Of a stretch of 9,046 nt of DNA, positions 1-5,820 are shown piece by piece. Positions within the stretch are counted from its first letter, which is position 1; each line of letters begins with the position of its first letter. Source of the stretch: Oscillospiraceae bacterium. GTDB taxonomy: Bacteria; Bacillota; Clostridia; Oscillospirales; Ruminococcaceae. Below the pieces are notes generated by a model. That model did not search any database. It was not told where the DNA came from and saw nothing but the letters and a program-made list of their open reading frames with translations. The position numbers were made by a program, and so were the translations under genes. The DNA is taken from contig JAHHUB010000061.1 in NCBI GenBank assembly GCA_020024175.1, forward strand, positions 1 to 9,046, read 5' to 3'.

Positions 1-1128
1 ATTATTAACAGTTCAAATTTCCCTGTATGTAAAAATACTCAATCTGATTATTTCCCATTGGGTGAGGATAAATTTGAAAAATTAAAAGAAGAACTTAAAA
101 AAGCCGAAAAATTTATTTTTATGGAGTATTTCATAATTGAAGAGGGAAAAATGTGGGATACTATTTTGGAAATACTCAAACAAAAAGTTGAAGAAGGCAT
201 AGAAGTCAGAGTTATGTTTGATGATATGGGAAGTGTGGAAACTCTGCCACCCGGATATGGCACCACTTTGGAGAAATATGGTATCAAATGTGCTGTATTT
301 AACCCTTTTAAGCCACATTTAAACATGGCTATGAATTACCGCGACCATAGAAAAATTTGCGTAATTGATGGCAATGTGGGTTTCTGCGGCGGAATAAACC
401 TGGCTGATGAGTATATAAATGCATATCCTAAACATGGACACTGGAAAGACACAGCAGTAGTCCTTTACGGCGATGGCGTTTGGAGTTTGACAATGATGTT
501 CTTAACCCTTTGGGATTTTACCAAAAACGAAGCGGATTTGGGTTACAGCAAGTATATGCCTACTAAGCATTATGAAAGCGATGGATATGTTCAGCCTTAC
601 GGAGATACTCCTTTGGACAATACCAATGTAGGCGAAAACATATATATGCAAATTATAAACCGTGCTACTGATTATGTCTATATTACCACACCATACCTTA
701 TTTTGGATAATGAAATGGTTACAGCACTGAAAAATGCCGCCGAAACCGGAATTGATGTGCGAATTATTACTCCTCATATTGCAGACAAATGGTATGTTCA
801 TATTGTAACTCGTTCATTTTATAAAAACCTTATAAGATCCGGAGTTAAAATTTATGAATACACTCCGGGGTTTGTTCATGCAAAAATGTTTGTATCAGAT
901 GATACTTCTGCCATAGTAGGAACTACCAATATGGATTACAGAAGTTTTTATCTTCACTTTGAATGTGGAGTATGTTTTTACTATTCTTCCATGGTGGACA
1001 AAGTTAAAAATGATATTGTGGAAACTTTGGATAAATGTCAGGAAATCACAATGGATGATGTAAATCAAATCAGTATTTTCAAAAGAATTTTGGCTGCAAT
1101 TATCAGAATTTTTTCTCCTATGATGTAG
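1..1128 (+). CDS. cls: Cardiolipin synthase (phospholipase D family), 5'-truncated by the window edge
   Basis: This enzyme joins two phosphatidylglycerols (or a related phosphatidyl donor) into cardiolipin at the cytoplasmic membrane. The frame is open from base 1 and the residues before the TTG at 58 (ending YFPLGEDKF) read as ordinary cardiolipin synthase sequence, so the gene begins upstream; 375 codons are visible. Both HKD catalytic motifs (HxKxxxxD) are intact: HRKICVID at 346-369 and HAKMFVSD at 877-900. The first is followed by the GG-N element and the second by GTTNMDYRSF. ClsA-type proteins are usually near 500 residues with two N-terminal membrane helices, so roughly 130 residues including those helices are outside the window. 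It ends in ATG ATG TAG, and a hairpin with a T-tract follows 35 bases later. Family assignment is firm; the exact paralogue is not. Confidence 0.95.
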   Translation: MINSSNFPVCKNTQSDYFPLGEDKFEKLKEELKKAEKFIFMEYFIIEEGKMWDTILEILKQKVEEGIEVRVMFDDMGSVETLPPGYGTTLEKYGIKCAVFNPFKPHLNMAMNYRDHRKICVIDGNVGFCGGINLADEYINAYPKHGHWKDTAVVLYGDGVWSLTMMFLTLWDFTKNEADLGYSKYMPTKHYESDGYVQPYGDTPLDNTNVGENIYMQIINRATDYVYITTPYLILDNEMVTALKNAAETGIDVRIITPHIADKWYVHIVTRSFYKNLIRSGVKIYEYTPGFVHAKMFVSDDTSAIVGTTNMDYRSFYLHFECGVCFYYSSMVDKVKNDIVETLDKCQEITMDDVNQISIFKRILAAIIRIFSPMM

Positions 1129-1163
1129 TTAAAATGCCGTTTATATGTTTAAATAAACCAGTT

Positions 1164-1197
1164 ATCGGAAATCGGTGGAAATCGGTTTCCGATTTTT
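1164..1197 (+). terminator. Intrinsic terminator-like hairpin after the cardiolipin synthase gene
   Basis: Arms 1164-1176 and 1181-1193 can pair over 13 bp (11 Watson-Crick, 2 G-U in RNA) around the loop GGAA, which fits a GNRA tetraloop. The run TTTTT at 1193-1197 follows directly. It lies 35 bases after the cls stop codon. The same bases contain tandem repeats and the probable -35 region of the next operon, so the structure may be an operator as well as, or instead of, a terminator. Confidence 0.65.
1167..1186 (+). promoter_or_regulatory. Two tandem 10-bp repeats, candidate LytTR operator
   Basis: GGAAATCGGT occurs twice head to tail (1167-1176 and 1177-1186), one helical turn apart, and TTTCCGAT follows in the opposite sense at 1186-1193. 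Read on the minus strand the unit is ACCGATTTCC. LytTR regulators bind short direct repeats just upstream of, or over, the -35 region, and these repeats end 13 bases before the TATAAT box of the LytTR operon. The sequence shows the repeats and position; binding by the adjacent regulator is inferred. Confidence 0.5.
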
Positions 1198-1204
1198 ATA
1201 TAAT
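1176..1204 (+). promoter_or_regulatory. Promoter of the LytTR-DUF3021 pair
   Basis: A perfect TATAAT lies at 1199-1204, 26 bases before the start codon at 1230. At 17 bp upstream the best -35 is TGGAAA (1176-1181, 4 of 6 matches), which lies inside the tandem repeats. A poor -35 beside a perfect -10 fits a promoter that needs an activator bound over the repeats. Confidence 0.6.
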
Positions 1205-1229
1205 GAATACAAAGAAAGGCGGTGAGATA

Positions 1230-1670
1230 ATGCAGATAGAAATTAAAATTGATGAAAAAACCGAGGACACAAAAATCATTATTGTAGCTAAGGAAATGAC
1301 TCCCGAAATAAATGAACTGATTATGAAAATAAACAACACTTCCCCTAAAATAATTTCAGGAATAAAAGATGATATGGTGGAAGTGCTGGAACAAGAAAAT
1401 ATAATCAGAGTTTATTTGGAGAACAGCAAAACATATGTATCCACCACTAAGGGAAAATATTTGGTAAAACTGCGTTTGTATGAAGTGGAGGAAAGGTTAA
1501 ATCCAAATATTTTTGTCCGTATATCCAATTCTGAAATAATCAATATAAAAAAGACGGAAAAGTTTGATTTGAGTTTTGCAGGTACAATTTGTGTTAAATT
1601 AGCGGGAGGAGAAATTACCTATACATCCCGCAGATATGTTTCAAAAATTAAAAAAATATTAGGAGTATGA
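1230..1670 (+). CDS. LytTR-family DNA-binding transcriptional regulator
   Basis: A 146-residue cytoplasmic regulator. The first 45 or so residues form a short alpha/beta region with no receiver-domain features. From about residue 48 to the end comes a LytTR DNA-binding domain, recognised from the run VEVLEQENIIRVYLENSKTY, then FVRISNSEIINIKKTEKFDL and the end SRRYVSKIKKILG. The frame is open back to 1134, but ATG 1230 is chosen because AAAGGCGGTGAG sits just upstream and a TATAAT box lies at 1199-1204, downstream of the longer frame's start. With no receiver domain, control most likely comes from the next gene, a DUF3021 membrane protein, as in LytTR regulatory systems such as HdrRM and BrsRM of streptococci, where the membrane protein antagonises the regulator and the pair is autoregulated. 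The specific signal and targets cannot be read from sequence. Confidence 0.88.
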   Translation: MQIEIKIDEKTEDTKIIIVAKEMTPEINELIMKINNTSPKIISGIKDDMVEVLEQENIIRVYLENSKTYVSTTKGKYLVKLRLYEVEERLNPNIFVRISNSEIINIKKTEKFDLSFAGTICVKLAGGEITYTSRRYVSKIKKILGV

Positions 1671-1680
1671 GGTGAAATAT

Positions 1681-2124
1681 ATGAAAAAAGAATTTATGAA
1701 AAGACTCAAAAGCGGTATTTTTGTGGGAATAACAATAGGATATATAATTCCTGTAATAATTTCATTATGTATAGGAGACGGAATTTATTATCCATGTGCT
1801 CCGGAACTTATAAATACTATGGGAAATGAAGTAAATGCCGTAATATTTCAAATAATTATATCAGCAGTGATAGGCGGATTTTCTTCGGGAGCTTCTGTAG
1901 TATATGAAAACAGAAAATTATCTGTGGCAATGCAGACAGCAATTAATTTTTTAGTGCTTTATTTTGTGATTATTCCCATATCTTATTTAGCACATTGGAT
2001 GGAACACAGCATAAAAGGATTTCTATACTATAACCTGATATTTATAGTGATATATATACTGATTTGGATAATCAGCTATCTTATAACCAGAGCAAAAATA
2101 AGAAAAATAAATAAAAAATTATAA
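1681..2124 (+). CDS. DUF3021 family four-helix membrane protein, probable partner of the LytTR regulator
   Basis: A 147-residue integral membrane protein with a basic N-terminus (KKEFMKRLK) and four hydrophobic segments at about residues 11-31, 52-72, 87-107 and 116-138, ending in a Lys/Arg-rich tail (RAKIRKINKK). This architecture and its position right after a LytTR gene match the DUF3021 family. It is in one transcript with the regulator: the gap to ATG 1681 is 10 bases and the regulator's end supplies the ribosome binding site. Two starts are credible: ATG 1681 with GAGGTG at 1669-1674, or GTG 1672 with AGGAG at 1661-1665, adding three residues. By analogy with membrane antagonists of other LytTR systems it may hold the regulator inactive until a membrane or peptide signal arrives; that role is inferred. 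A bidirectional terminator follows at 2172-2208. Confidence 0.8.
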   Translation: MKKEFMKRLKSGIFVGITIGYIIPVIISLCIGDGIYYPCAPELINTMGNEVNAVIFQIIISAVIGGFSSGASVVYENRKLSVAMQTAINFLVLYFVIIPISYLAHWMEHSIKGFLYYNLIFIVIYILIWIISYLITRAKIRKINKKL

Positions 2125-2171
2125 AACACTCTCTGATTACACATATTTAACTGTACAATTATTGTATAAAC

Positions 2172-2208
2172 AGAAAAACGCAGGTCTTATTAAGAACTGC
2201 GTTTTTCT
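2172..2208. terminator. Bidirectional intrinsic terminator between convergent genes
   Basis: AGAAAAACGCAG (2172-2183) and CTGCGTTTTTCT (2197-2208) form a perfect 12-bp inverted repeat, and TCTT/AAGA inside the loop can extend it. The A/T-rich outer part of the stem gives a U-run on either strand. It sits between the DUF3021 gene (plus) and the ECF S subunit gene (minus), so it can end both transcripts. Confidence 0.9.
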
Positions 2209-2234
2209 ATTAGCATAGAAGGATATATTATTAA

Positions 2235-2822
2235 TTATTGTCGGTTGACTTTTTTTATGGCAATTCTGAAAGCAGGAAGCAGAAGAACTACCAAAATAAC
2301 TGCAATAACAGCATTTACCAAAGATGAAATAAGAGCTGTACCACAGGAAACCAAAGCTGTTTCCACAGGGGTTCCTTTTAAAACATCACCGATAAATTTT
2401 TTAGTGAGGTATAAAGCAATATAAACTATTTGACCTGCTGCTGCACCCATAATATTAAAACCCACATTTTCGGCTTTTTTTCCTTTGATGTTGGCAATTT
2501 TGCCTGCAACAAAAGCCATTAAAAATTTGTTGATAAATGTAAATGGTGCACTGGAAATATAAGCCGGGTTGGTAAAATCATAAAACATGGAACCTATACC
2601 AGCAGCTAATCCTCCGGTTAAAGGACTAAGAGCCATAGCAGCTATCATACAAAAACCGTTGGCAATATGTATTCTGGTGGGAGCTCCCGCTATAAGTGGA
2701 ATTTTAAAAGAAATATAGTTTGACACAAATACAATAGCAGCCATAACACCTGTAAGCACTATTTGTTTAGTAGAAAATTTATTGGAATTTTTAATTTCTC
2801 CATTTTTTATTTTGTTATCCAT
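2235..2822 (-). CDS. ECF transporter substrate-binding (S) component, possibly for vitamin B6
   Basis: A 195-residue membrane protein with about six hydrophobic segments, matching S components of energy-coupling-factor vitamin transporters, most like the DUF1393/ribofla-trS type. Family-like features are the first helix (IVLTGVMAAIVFVSNYISF), the polar PTRIHIANG loop, the LSPLTGGLAAGIGS stretch, and FTFINKFLMAFVAGKIA. S components bind the vitamin and use a shared EcfAA'T energising module, not encoded here, so this is a stand-alone group II type. ATG at 2822 is chosen because GGAGG (minus strand, 2835-2831) is 8 bases upstream; the frame extends 18 residues further without such a site. It is divergent from a MocR-type PLP-binding regulator. 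In Firmicutes, regulators of the PdxR group control predicted pyridoxine S components (PdxU/PdxU2), so vitamin B6 is the best substrate guess. Substrate is inferred from context, not from binding residues. Confidence 0.85.
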   Translation of the reverse strand: MDNKIKNGEIKNSNKFSTKQIVLTGVMAAIVFVSNYISFKIPLIAGAPTRIHIANGFCMIAAMALSPLTGGLAAGIGSMFYDFTNPAYISSAPFTFINKFLMAFVAGKIANIKGKKAENVGFNIMGAAAGQIVYIALYLTKKFIGDVLKGTPVETALVSCGTALISSLVNAVIAVILVVLLLPAFRIAIKKVNRQ

Positions 2823-2854
2823 AAAAACAACCTCCAAAAAACTTATAAAGTCTG

Positions 2855-2883
2855 TTGACTTTTTATGTATCAACAATTACTAT
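2855..2883 (+). promoter_or_regulatory. Candidate promoter of the MocR-type regulator gene
   Basis: TTGACT (2855-2860), 17 bp, TACTAT (2878-2883) is a fair sigma-A-type promoter. It would give a leader of about 145 bases before GTG 3036. Its -10 box overlaps the minus-strand -10 of the ECF gene, so the two promoters would compete. A closer box, TATGAT at 2983-2988, lacks a credible -35. Confidence 0.4.
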
Positions 2884-2899
2884 TATAACTAATAGTGAT
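2876..2899. promoter_or_regulatory. Inverted repeat over the divergent promoters, candidate MocR operator
   Basis: ACTATTA (2879-2885) and TAATAGT (2890-2896) are perfectly complementary around TAAC. Allowing one mismatch the arms lengthen to 10 bp (2876-2885 and 2890-2899). The repeat covers the minus-strand TATAAT and abuts the plus-strand -10 box, so a bound dimer would affect both genes. Assignment to the MocR regulator is inferred from position. Confidence 0.4.
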
Positions 2900-2910
2900 A
2901 TTATTAAAAT
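2882..2910 (-). promoter_or_regulatory. Candidate promoter of the ECF S component gene
   Basis: On the minus strand a perfect TATAAT lies at 2887-2882, 59 bases upstream of the start codon. At 17 bp spacing the -35 position reads ATTTTA (2910-2905), a poor match. A strong -10 with weak -35 would fit activation by the divergent MocR-type regulator. The -10 box lies within an inverted repeat (2876-2899). Confidence 0.45.
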
Positions 2911-2953
2911 AACCAGTTTAAGATAATATAATAATATCAGATTTACTCTAATT

Positions 2954-2965
2954 CGGTAAAAACCG
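2954..2965. promoter_or_regulatory. Short inverted repeat in the MocR leader
   Basis: CGGT AAAA ACCG forms a 4-bp palindrome, the only GC-rich spot in an otherwise nearly pure A/T leader. A related AACCAG lies at 2911-2916, exactly 50 bp before AACCGG at 2961-2966. MocR regulators often use two spaced sites, so this could be a secondary site; evidence is weak. Confidence 0.25.
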
Positions 2966-3035
2966 GCATTATTAAAACAAATTATGATAAAAATTTATCA
3001 AATATTTTTGGAAAATTTATGAGGTGATTAGAAAT

Positions 3036-4442
3036 GTGCTTACTTATAATATAGATAAAAACGGAAAAACTCCTATTTATATGCAGATATATTCTTTTAT
3101 TAAAAATGACATCACAGGGGGAATTATAACATATGGAGAAAAACTGCCTTCCAAACGCAGTTTGGCTAAAAATTTAAATGTCAGTGTTATCACTGTAGAA
3201 AATGCCTATGGTCAGCTTATGAGTGAAGGTTATATAGAAAGTAAATCAAAAAAAGGTTATTTTGCCTGTAAAGTTGAACTTATCACAAAGCAAAAAACAC
3301 ATATTGAAATTACTGAGCCAAAATATATCCAAGATGATAAAAAATACATAAATTTAAGCCGAAACTCTGTATCAGCAGAGGATTTTCCTTTTTCCACCTG
3401 GTCAAAAATAGTGAGAAAAATTCTGTCAGAAAAAGATGAGGAACTTCTGACACGACAAAACTATAAAGGAAATACAGTGTTGAGAAAAGCCATAGCAGAT
3501 TATCTTCGGCAGTTTAAGGCTATAGATGTAAGCTATGAACAGATTATAATAGGAGGTGGTACAGAAAACTTATATTCCATGTCAGGTAATATTTTGGGTA
3601 AGAATTTATTAATAGGTATAGAAAATCCTGGTTATCATAAAATTGCCAGGATTTATGACTATAATCACATACCATATTCCAGAATTGAAATGGACAGCAA
3701 GGGTATATCGGTAGAAGATCTGCGAAAAAGCAAAGCTGATATAGTTCATTTTTCCCCATCCCACCATTTTCCCAGCGGTATAACCACACCAATCGGAAGA
3801 AGAACAGAGATATTAAACTGGTGTTATGAAAAAGAGGGCAGATATATTATTGAAGATGATTATGACAGTGAGTTTAGATTTAACGCAAAGCCTATGCAGT
3901 CATTATTTAGTATTGACAAAAGCAGTCGGGTTATATATATGAACACTTTTTCCAAATCTGTATCTCCGGCTGTAAGAATCGGCTATATGGTTTTGCCTGA
4001 AACTTTGGTAAAAAAAGCCGATGAAGTTTTTGGGTTTATGTCCAGTTCTGTGTCGGTTTTGGAACAGCTTACTATGGCGGAATTTATTAACGGTGGGTAT
4101 TTTGAACGGCACATAAACAAAATGTCAAAGGTATATAGGGGCAAAAGGGATATTATCGTTGAATATATAAAAAAATATTTCCACAGCGGTGATTTTAAAA
4201 TTCTGGAAAAAAATGCGGGACTGCATTTTGTACTGAAATTAAAAACGGAAATTCCCGACAGTGTTATAAAGCAAAAAGCTGAAGAAAAAGGTGTTAAACT
4301 CAGCTTTTTATCGGAGTATTATTATGGGAAAGATGAAGAATCTCTGCATAATCTTTTAATTACTTACACAGGTATTAAACAGGAGGAAACCCAAAAAGCC
4401 GTAAAAGTTTTAAGCGATATTTTTTACGGCAAATATGAATAA
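3036..4442 (+). CDS. MocR/PdxR-type transcriptional regulator (GntR winged helix + aminotransferase-like domain)
   Basis: A 468-residue regulator of the MocR subfamily of GntR proteins. Residues 1-70 or so are a winged helix-turn-helix (TPIYMQIYSFIKNDI, then GEKLPSKRSLAKNLNVSVIT and GYIESKSKKGYF). A linker leads to a fold-type I aminotransferase-like domain with the usual cofactor signatures: SPSHHFPSG, IEDDYDSEFRF and NTFSKSVSPAVRIGYM, whose SK lysine is the expected Schiff-base residue for pyridoxal 5'-phosphate. Such proteins sense PLP and switch DNA binding rather than catalyse transamination. GTG 3036 is chosen because GAGGTG (3021-3026) lies 9 bases upstream and the protein then begins MLTYNIDKNGKTP, usual for the family; an upstream GTG at 3024 lies within that ribosome binding site. 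Divergence from an ECF S component suggests a PdxR-like role in vitamin B6 uptake. The effector could differ, since some MocR members control other pathways such as GABA (GabR). Confidence 0.9.
   Translation: MLTYNIDKNGKTPIYMQIYSFIKNDITGGIITYGEKLPSKRSLAKNLNVSVITVENAYGQLMSEGYIESKSKKGYFACKVELITKQKTHIEITEPKYIQDDKKYINLSRNSVSAEDFPFSTWSKIVRKILSEKDEELLTRQNYKGNTVLRKAIADYLRQFKAIDVSYEQIIIGGGTENLYSMSGNILGKNLLIGIENPGYHKIARIYDYNHIPYSRIEMDSKGISVEDLRKSKADIVHFSPSHHFPSGITTPIGRRTEILNWCYEKEGRYIIEDDYDSEFRFNAKPMQSLFSIDKSSRVIYMNTFSKSVSPAVRIGYMVLPETLVKKADEVFGFMSSSVSVLEQLTMAEFINGGYFERHINKMSKVYRGKRDIIVEYIKKYFHSGDFKILEKNAGLHFVLKLKTEIPDSVIKQKAEEKGVKLSFLSEYYYGKDEESLHNLLITYTGIKQEETQKAVKVLSDIFYGKYE
4398..4430. repeat. 9-bp inverted repeat at the 3' end of the MocR gene
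   Basis: GCCGTAAAA (4398-4406) and TTTTACGGC (4422-4430) are perfectly complementary across a 15-base loop inside the last codons. On the plus strand no T-run follows directly. On the minus strand the stem is followed by TTTTTGGG, giving a terminator-like shape for antisense transcription. No other convincing terminator was seen after this gene. Confidence 0.45.
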
Positions 4443-4465
4443 ATTTTTAAAAAATAAAAAAACCA

Positions 4466-4495
4466 CTTGATTTTTTTGCTTATTACTGTTATCAT
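4466..4495 (+). promoter_or_regulatory. Promoter of the GntR-ABC transporter operon
   Basis: TTGATT (4466-4471) and TATCAT (4490-4495, 5 of 6 matches) are separated by 18 bp and lie 55 bases before the GTG start at 4551. The -10 box sits in an 11-bp palindrome, GTTATCATAAC (4488-4498). An alternative reading, TTGCTT 4476-4481 with TGTAGT 4499-4504, is weaker. Confidence 0.5.
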
Positions 4496-4504
4496 AACTG
4501 TAGT

Positions 4505-4531
4505 AGAACACATAGTACACTTAATACACAT
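4505..4531 (+). promoter_or_regulatory. Three tandem 9-bp imperfect repeats, candidate operator of the GntR regulator
   Basis: AGAACACAT, AGTACACTT and AATACACAT lie head to tail at 4505-4513, 4514-4522 and 4523-4531, each with ACAC at the same phase. They fall just after the predicted promoter and before the ribosome binding site at 4536-4543, where a bound repressor would block transcription. YtrA-type regulators commonly autoregulate their operons; that these repeats are the site is inferred. Confidence 0.45.
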
Positions 4532-4550
4532 TACAGAAAGGAGAGATAAA

Positions 4551-4937
4551 GTGTTTTTAGTTGATTTAAAAAGTCGGGTACCGATTTATGAGCAGCTCAA
4601 AAAGAAAACATTGGAGCTTATTATGTACGGAGTTTTACAGCCGGGAGATAAAATGCCATCTGTAAGAAATCTTGCCATCGATTTAGGCATAAACCCCAAC
4701 ACAGTCCAAAAAGCCTATCAGGATATGGAAAAAGACGGCATAATTTATTCTGCATCAGGCAGAGGAAGTTTTATCTGTGAAGATGTAAAAGATAAAACGC
4801 TTTATACTGATGAAACAATAGAAAATCTGTCAAAAGCAATTTATGAAGTTAGGCTTTACGGCATGAAAAAAACTGAGGTTATTGAAATTGTAGAACAGGA
4901 ATACAAGAAGGGAGCAGGTTATGATACAAGTAAGTAA
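4551..4937 (+). CDS. YtrA-type GntR transcriptional regulator of the ABC operon
   Basis: A 128-residue cytoplasmic regulator of the short YtrA branch of GntR. The winged helix-turn-helix spans about residues 8-77: VPIYEQLKKKTLELI, GDKMPSVRNLAIDLGINPNT, VQKAYQDMEKDGII and the wing SGRGSFI. The remaining 50 residues form helices for dimerisation; there is no large ligand-binding domain. GTG 4551 is selected because AGAAAGGAG ends 8 bases upstream; an upstream extension of the frame would run through the promoter and repeats. Its last 17 bases overlap the start of the ABC ATPase gene, so the two are translationally coupled. As in ytrABCDEF and similar operons, it probably represses its own operon and is relieved by cell-wall-active agents or another membrane stress. 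The inducer cannot be read here. Confidence 0.88.
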   Translation: MFLVDLKSRVPIYEQLKKKTLELIMYGVLQPGDKMPSVRNLAIDLGINPNTVQKAYQDMEKDGIIYSASGRGSFICEDVKDKTLYTDETIENLSKAIYEVRLYGMKKTEVIEIVEQEYKKGAGYDTSK

Positions 4938-5820
4938 TTTGGTGAAAAAATTTGAAGATTACAATGCAGTTAATAATATGACGCTGTGTTTTGACGATAA
5001 TTCCATAACAGGCTTGGTGGGAACCAATGGTTCCGGTAAATCCACTCTTTTAAGAAGTCTGGTGGGAGTATATAAGCCTGACAGCGGTAATATAAAAGTT
5101 GACGGAGAAGAAGTATTTGAAAATATAGACGCAAAATCGGAAATATTCTATGTGTCAGATGATATGTATTTTCCAAACACATTAAATTTGGAACAGGTGG
5201 GTAAATTCTATAAATCTGTTTATCCGAAATTTGATGAGGAGAAATTCAAAACACTTTTGACTAAATTTCCACTTGACTCCAAAAAACGAACTTCAACTTA
5301 TTCAAAAGGTATGTTCAGACAGGCGGCTTTGATTATTGCAGTAAGCTGTTGCCCTAAATATTTGCTTTTGGATGAAGCTTTTGACGGACTTGACCCTGTT
5401 ATCAGAGTTGCGGTAAGAAAAGTTATTGCCGAGGAAGTAAGCTTGGGAAATATGTCTGTAATTATAGCATCCCATAATCTCAGAGAGCTGGAAGATCTTT
5501 GCGACACAGTCTGCATTATGCACCAGGGTGAGTTAATTGTTAAAATTACTTCTCAGGAAATAGGAGATCATTTCTGCAAAATTCAAGCAGCATTTAATGA
5601 AGTCCCGGAAAAAGAAAGACTTATGTTTAACAATGTGATGACAGTGGATATTCAGGGCAAAATTGCAACTATTGCCGCTAAATGCAAAGGGGAAGAAATA
5701 ATAGAAAAATTAAATGACTTAAACCCTGTATTTACAGAGTCTATGCCTATGTCATTGGAGGAAGTATTTATCTACGAAATGGAGGCGATTGGTTATGACT
5801 ACAATAAAATCATATTCTAA
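4921..5820 (+). CDS. ABC transporter ATP-binding protein
   Basis: A 299-residue ATPase that energises the permease encoded next. Walker A is GTNGSGKST (34-42), Walker B with catalytic Glu is YLLLDEA (147-153), the D-loop is GLD (156-158) and the switch His is in ASHNL (H185). The signature motif is a variant, YSKGM (127-131) instead of LSGGQ. The Q-loop position reads YVSDD (77-81), with acidic residues where Gln is usual. Residues from about 215 to 299 form an added C-terminal region. These features fit the YtrB/EcsA-like exporters that travel with YtrA-type regulators. ATG 4921 has AAGGGAG (4908-4914) upstream; the gene overlaps the regulator by 17 bases and the permease by 26, indicating one coupled transcript. 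Substrate is unknown; antibiotic, peptide or cell-envelope functions are typical of the group. Confidence 0.93.
   Translation: MIQVSNLVKKFEDYNAVNNMTLCFDDNSITGLVGTNGSGKSTLLRSLVGVYKPDSGNIKVDGEEVFENIDAKSEIFYVSDDMYFPNTLNLEQVGKFYKSVYPKFDEEKFKTLLTKFPLDSKKRTSTYSKGMFRQAALIIAVSCCPKYLLLDEAFDGLDPVIRVAVRKVIAEEVSLGNMSVIIASHNLRELEDLCDTVCIMHQGELIVKITSQEIGDHFCKIQAAFNEVPEKERLMFNNVMTVDIQGKIATIAAKCKGEEIIEKLNDLNPVFTESMPMSLEEVFIYEMEAIGYDYNKIIF

Noticed and set aside
58..60. TTG as the start of the cardiolipin synthase gene
   Set aside because: The frame is open to base 1 and the upstream residues match the family, so the gene starts outside the window.
1153..1193. Second sigma-28-type promoter (TAAA ... CCGAT) upstream of the LytTR gene
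   Set aside because: The spacing between TAAA and the CCGAT element is far longer than 15 bases; the CCGAT is part of the hairpin arm.
1134..1229. N-terminal extension of the LytTR protein
   Set aside because: This stretch holds the hairpin, the repeats and the TATAAT box, and a good ribosome binding site precedes ATG 1230.
2154..2166. TACAAT-T-ATTGTA palindrome after the DUF3021 gene
   Set aside because: A short A/T-only palindrome of this size is expected by chance in such sequence and it has no placement relative to a promoter.
2823..2876. N-terminal extension of the ECF S component by 18 residues
   Set aside because: It would run through the ribosome binding site at 2831-2835 and add a charged, poorly family-like stretch.
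2823..3035. Riboswitch in the leaders of the ECF gene or the MocR gene
   Set aside because: The predicted ECF leader is only about 50 bases and the region is nearly all A/T with no recognisable conserved aptamer core.
4467..4550. Hydrophobic N-terminal extension of the GntR regulator
   Set aside because: The apparent membrane-like residues come from translating the promoter and operator repeats; GTG 4551 has a clear ribosome binding site.
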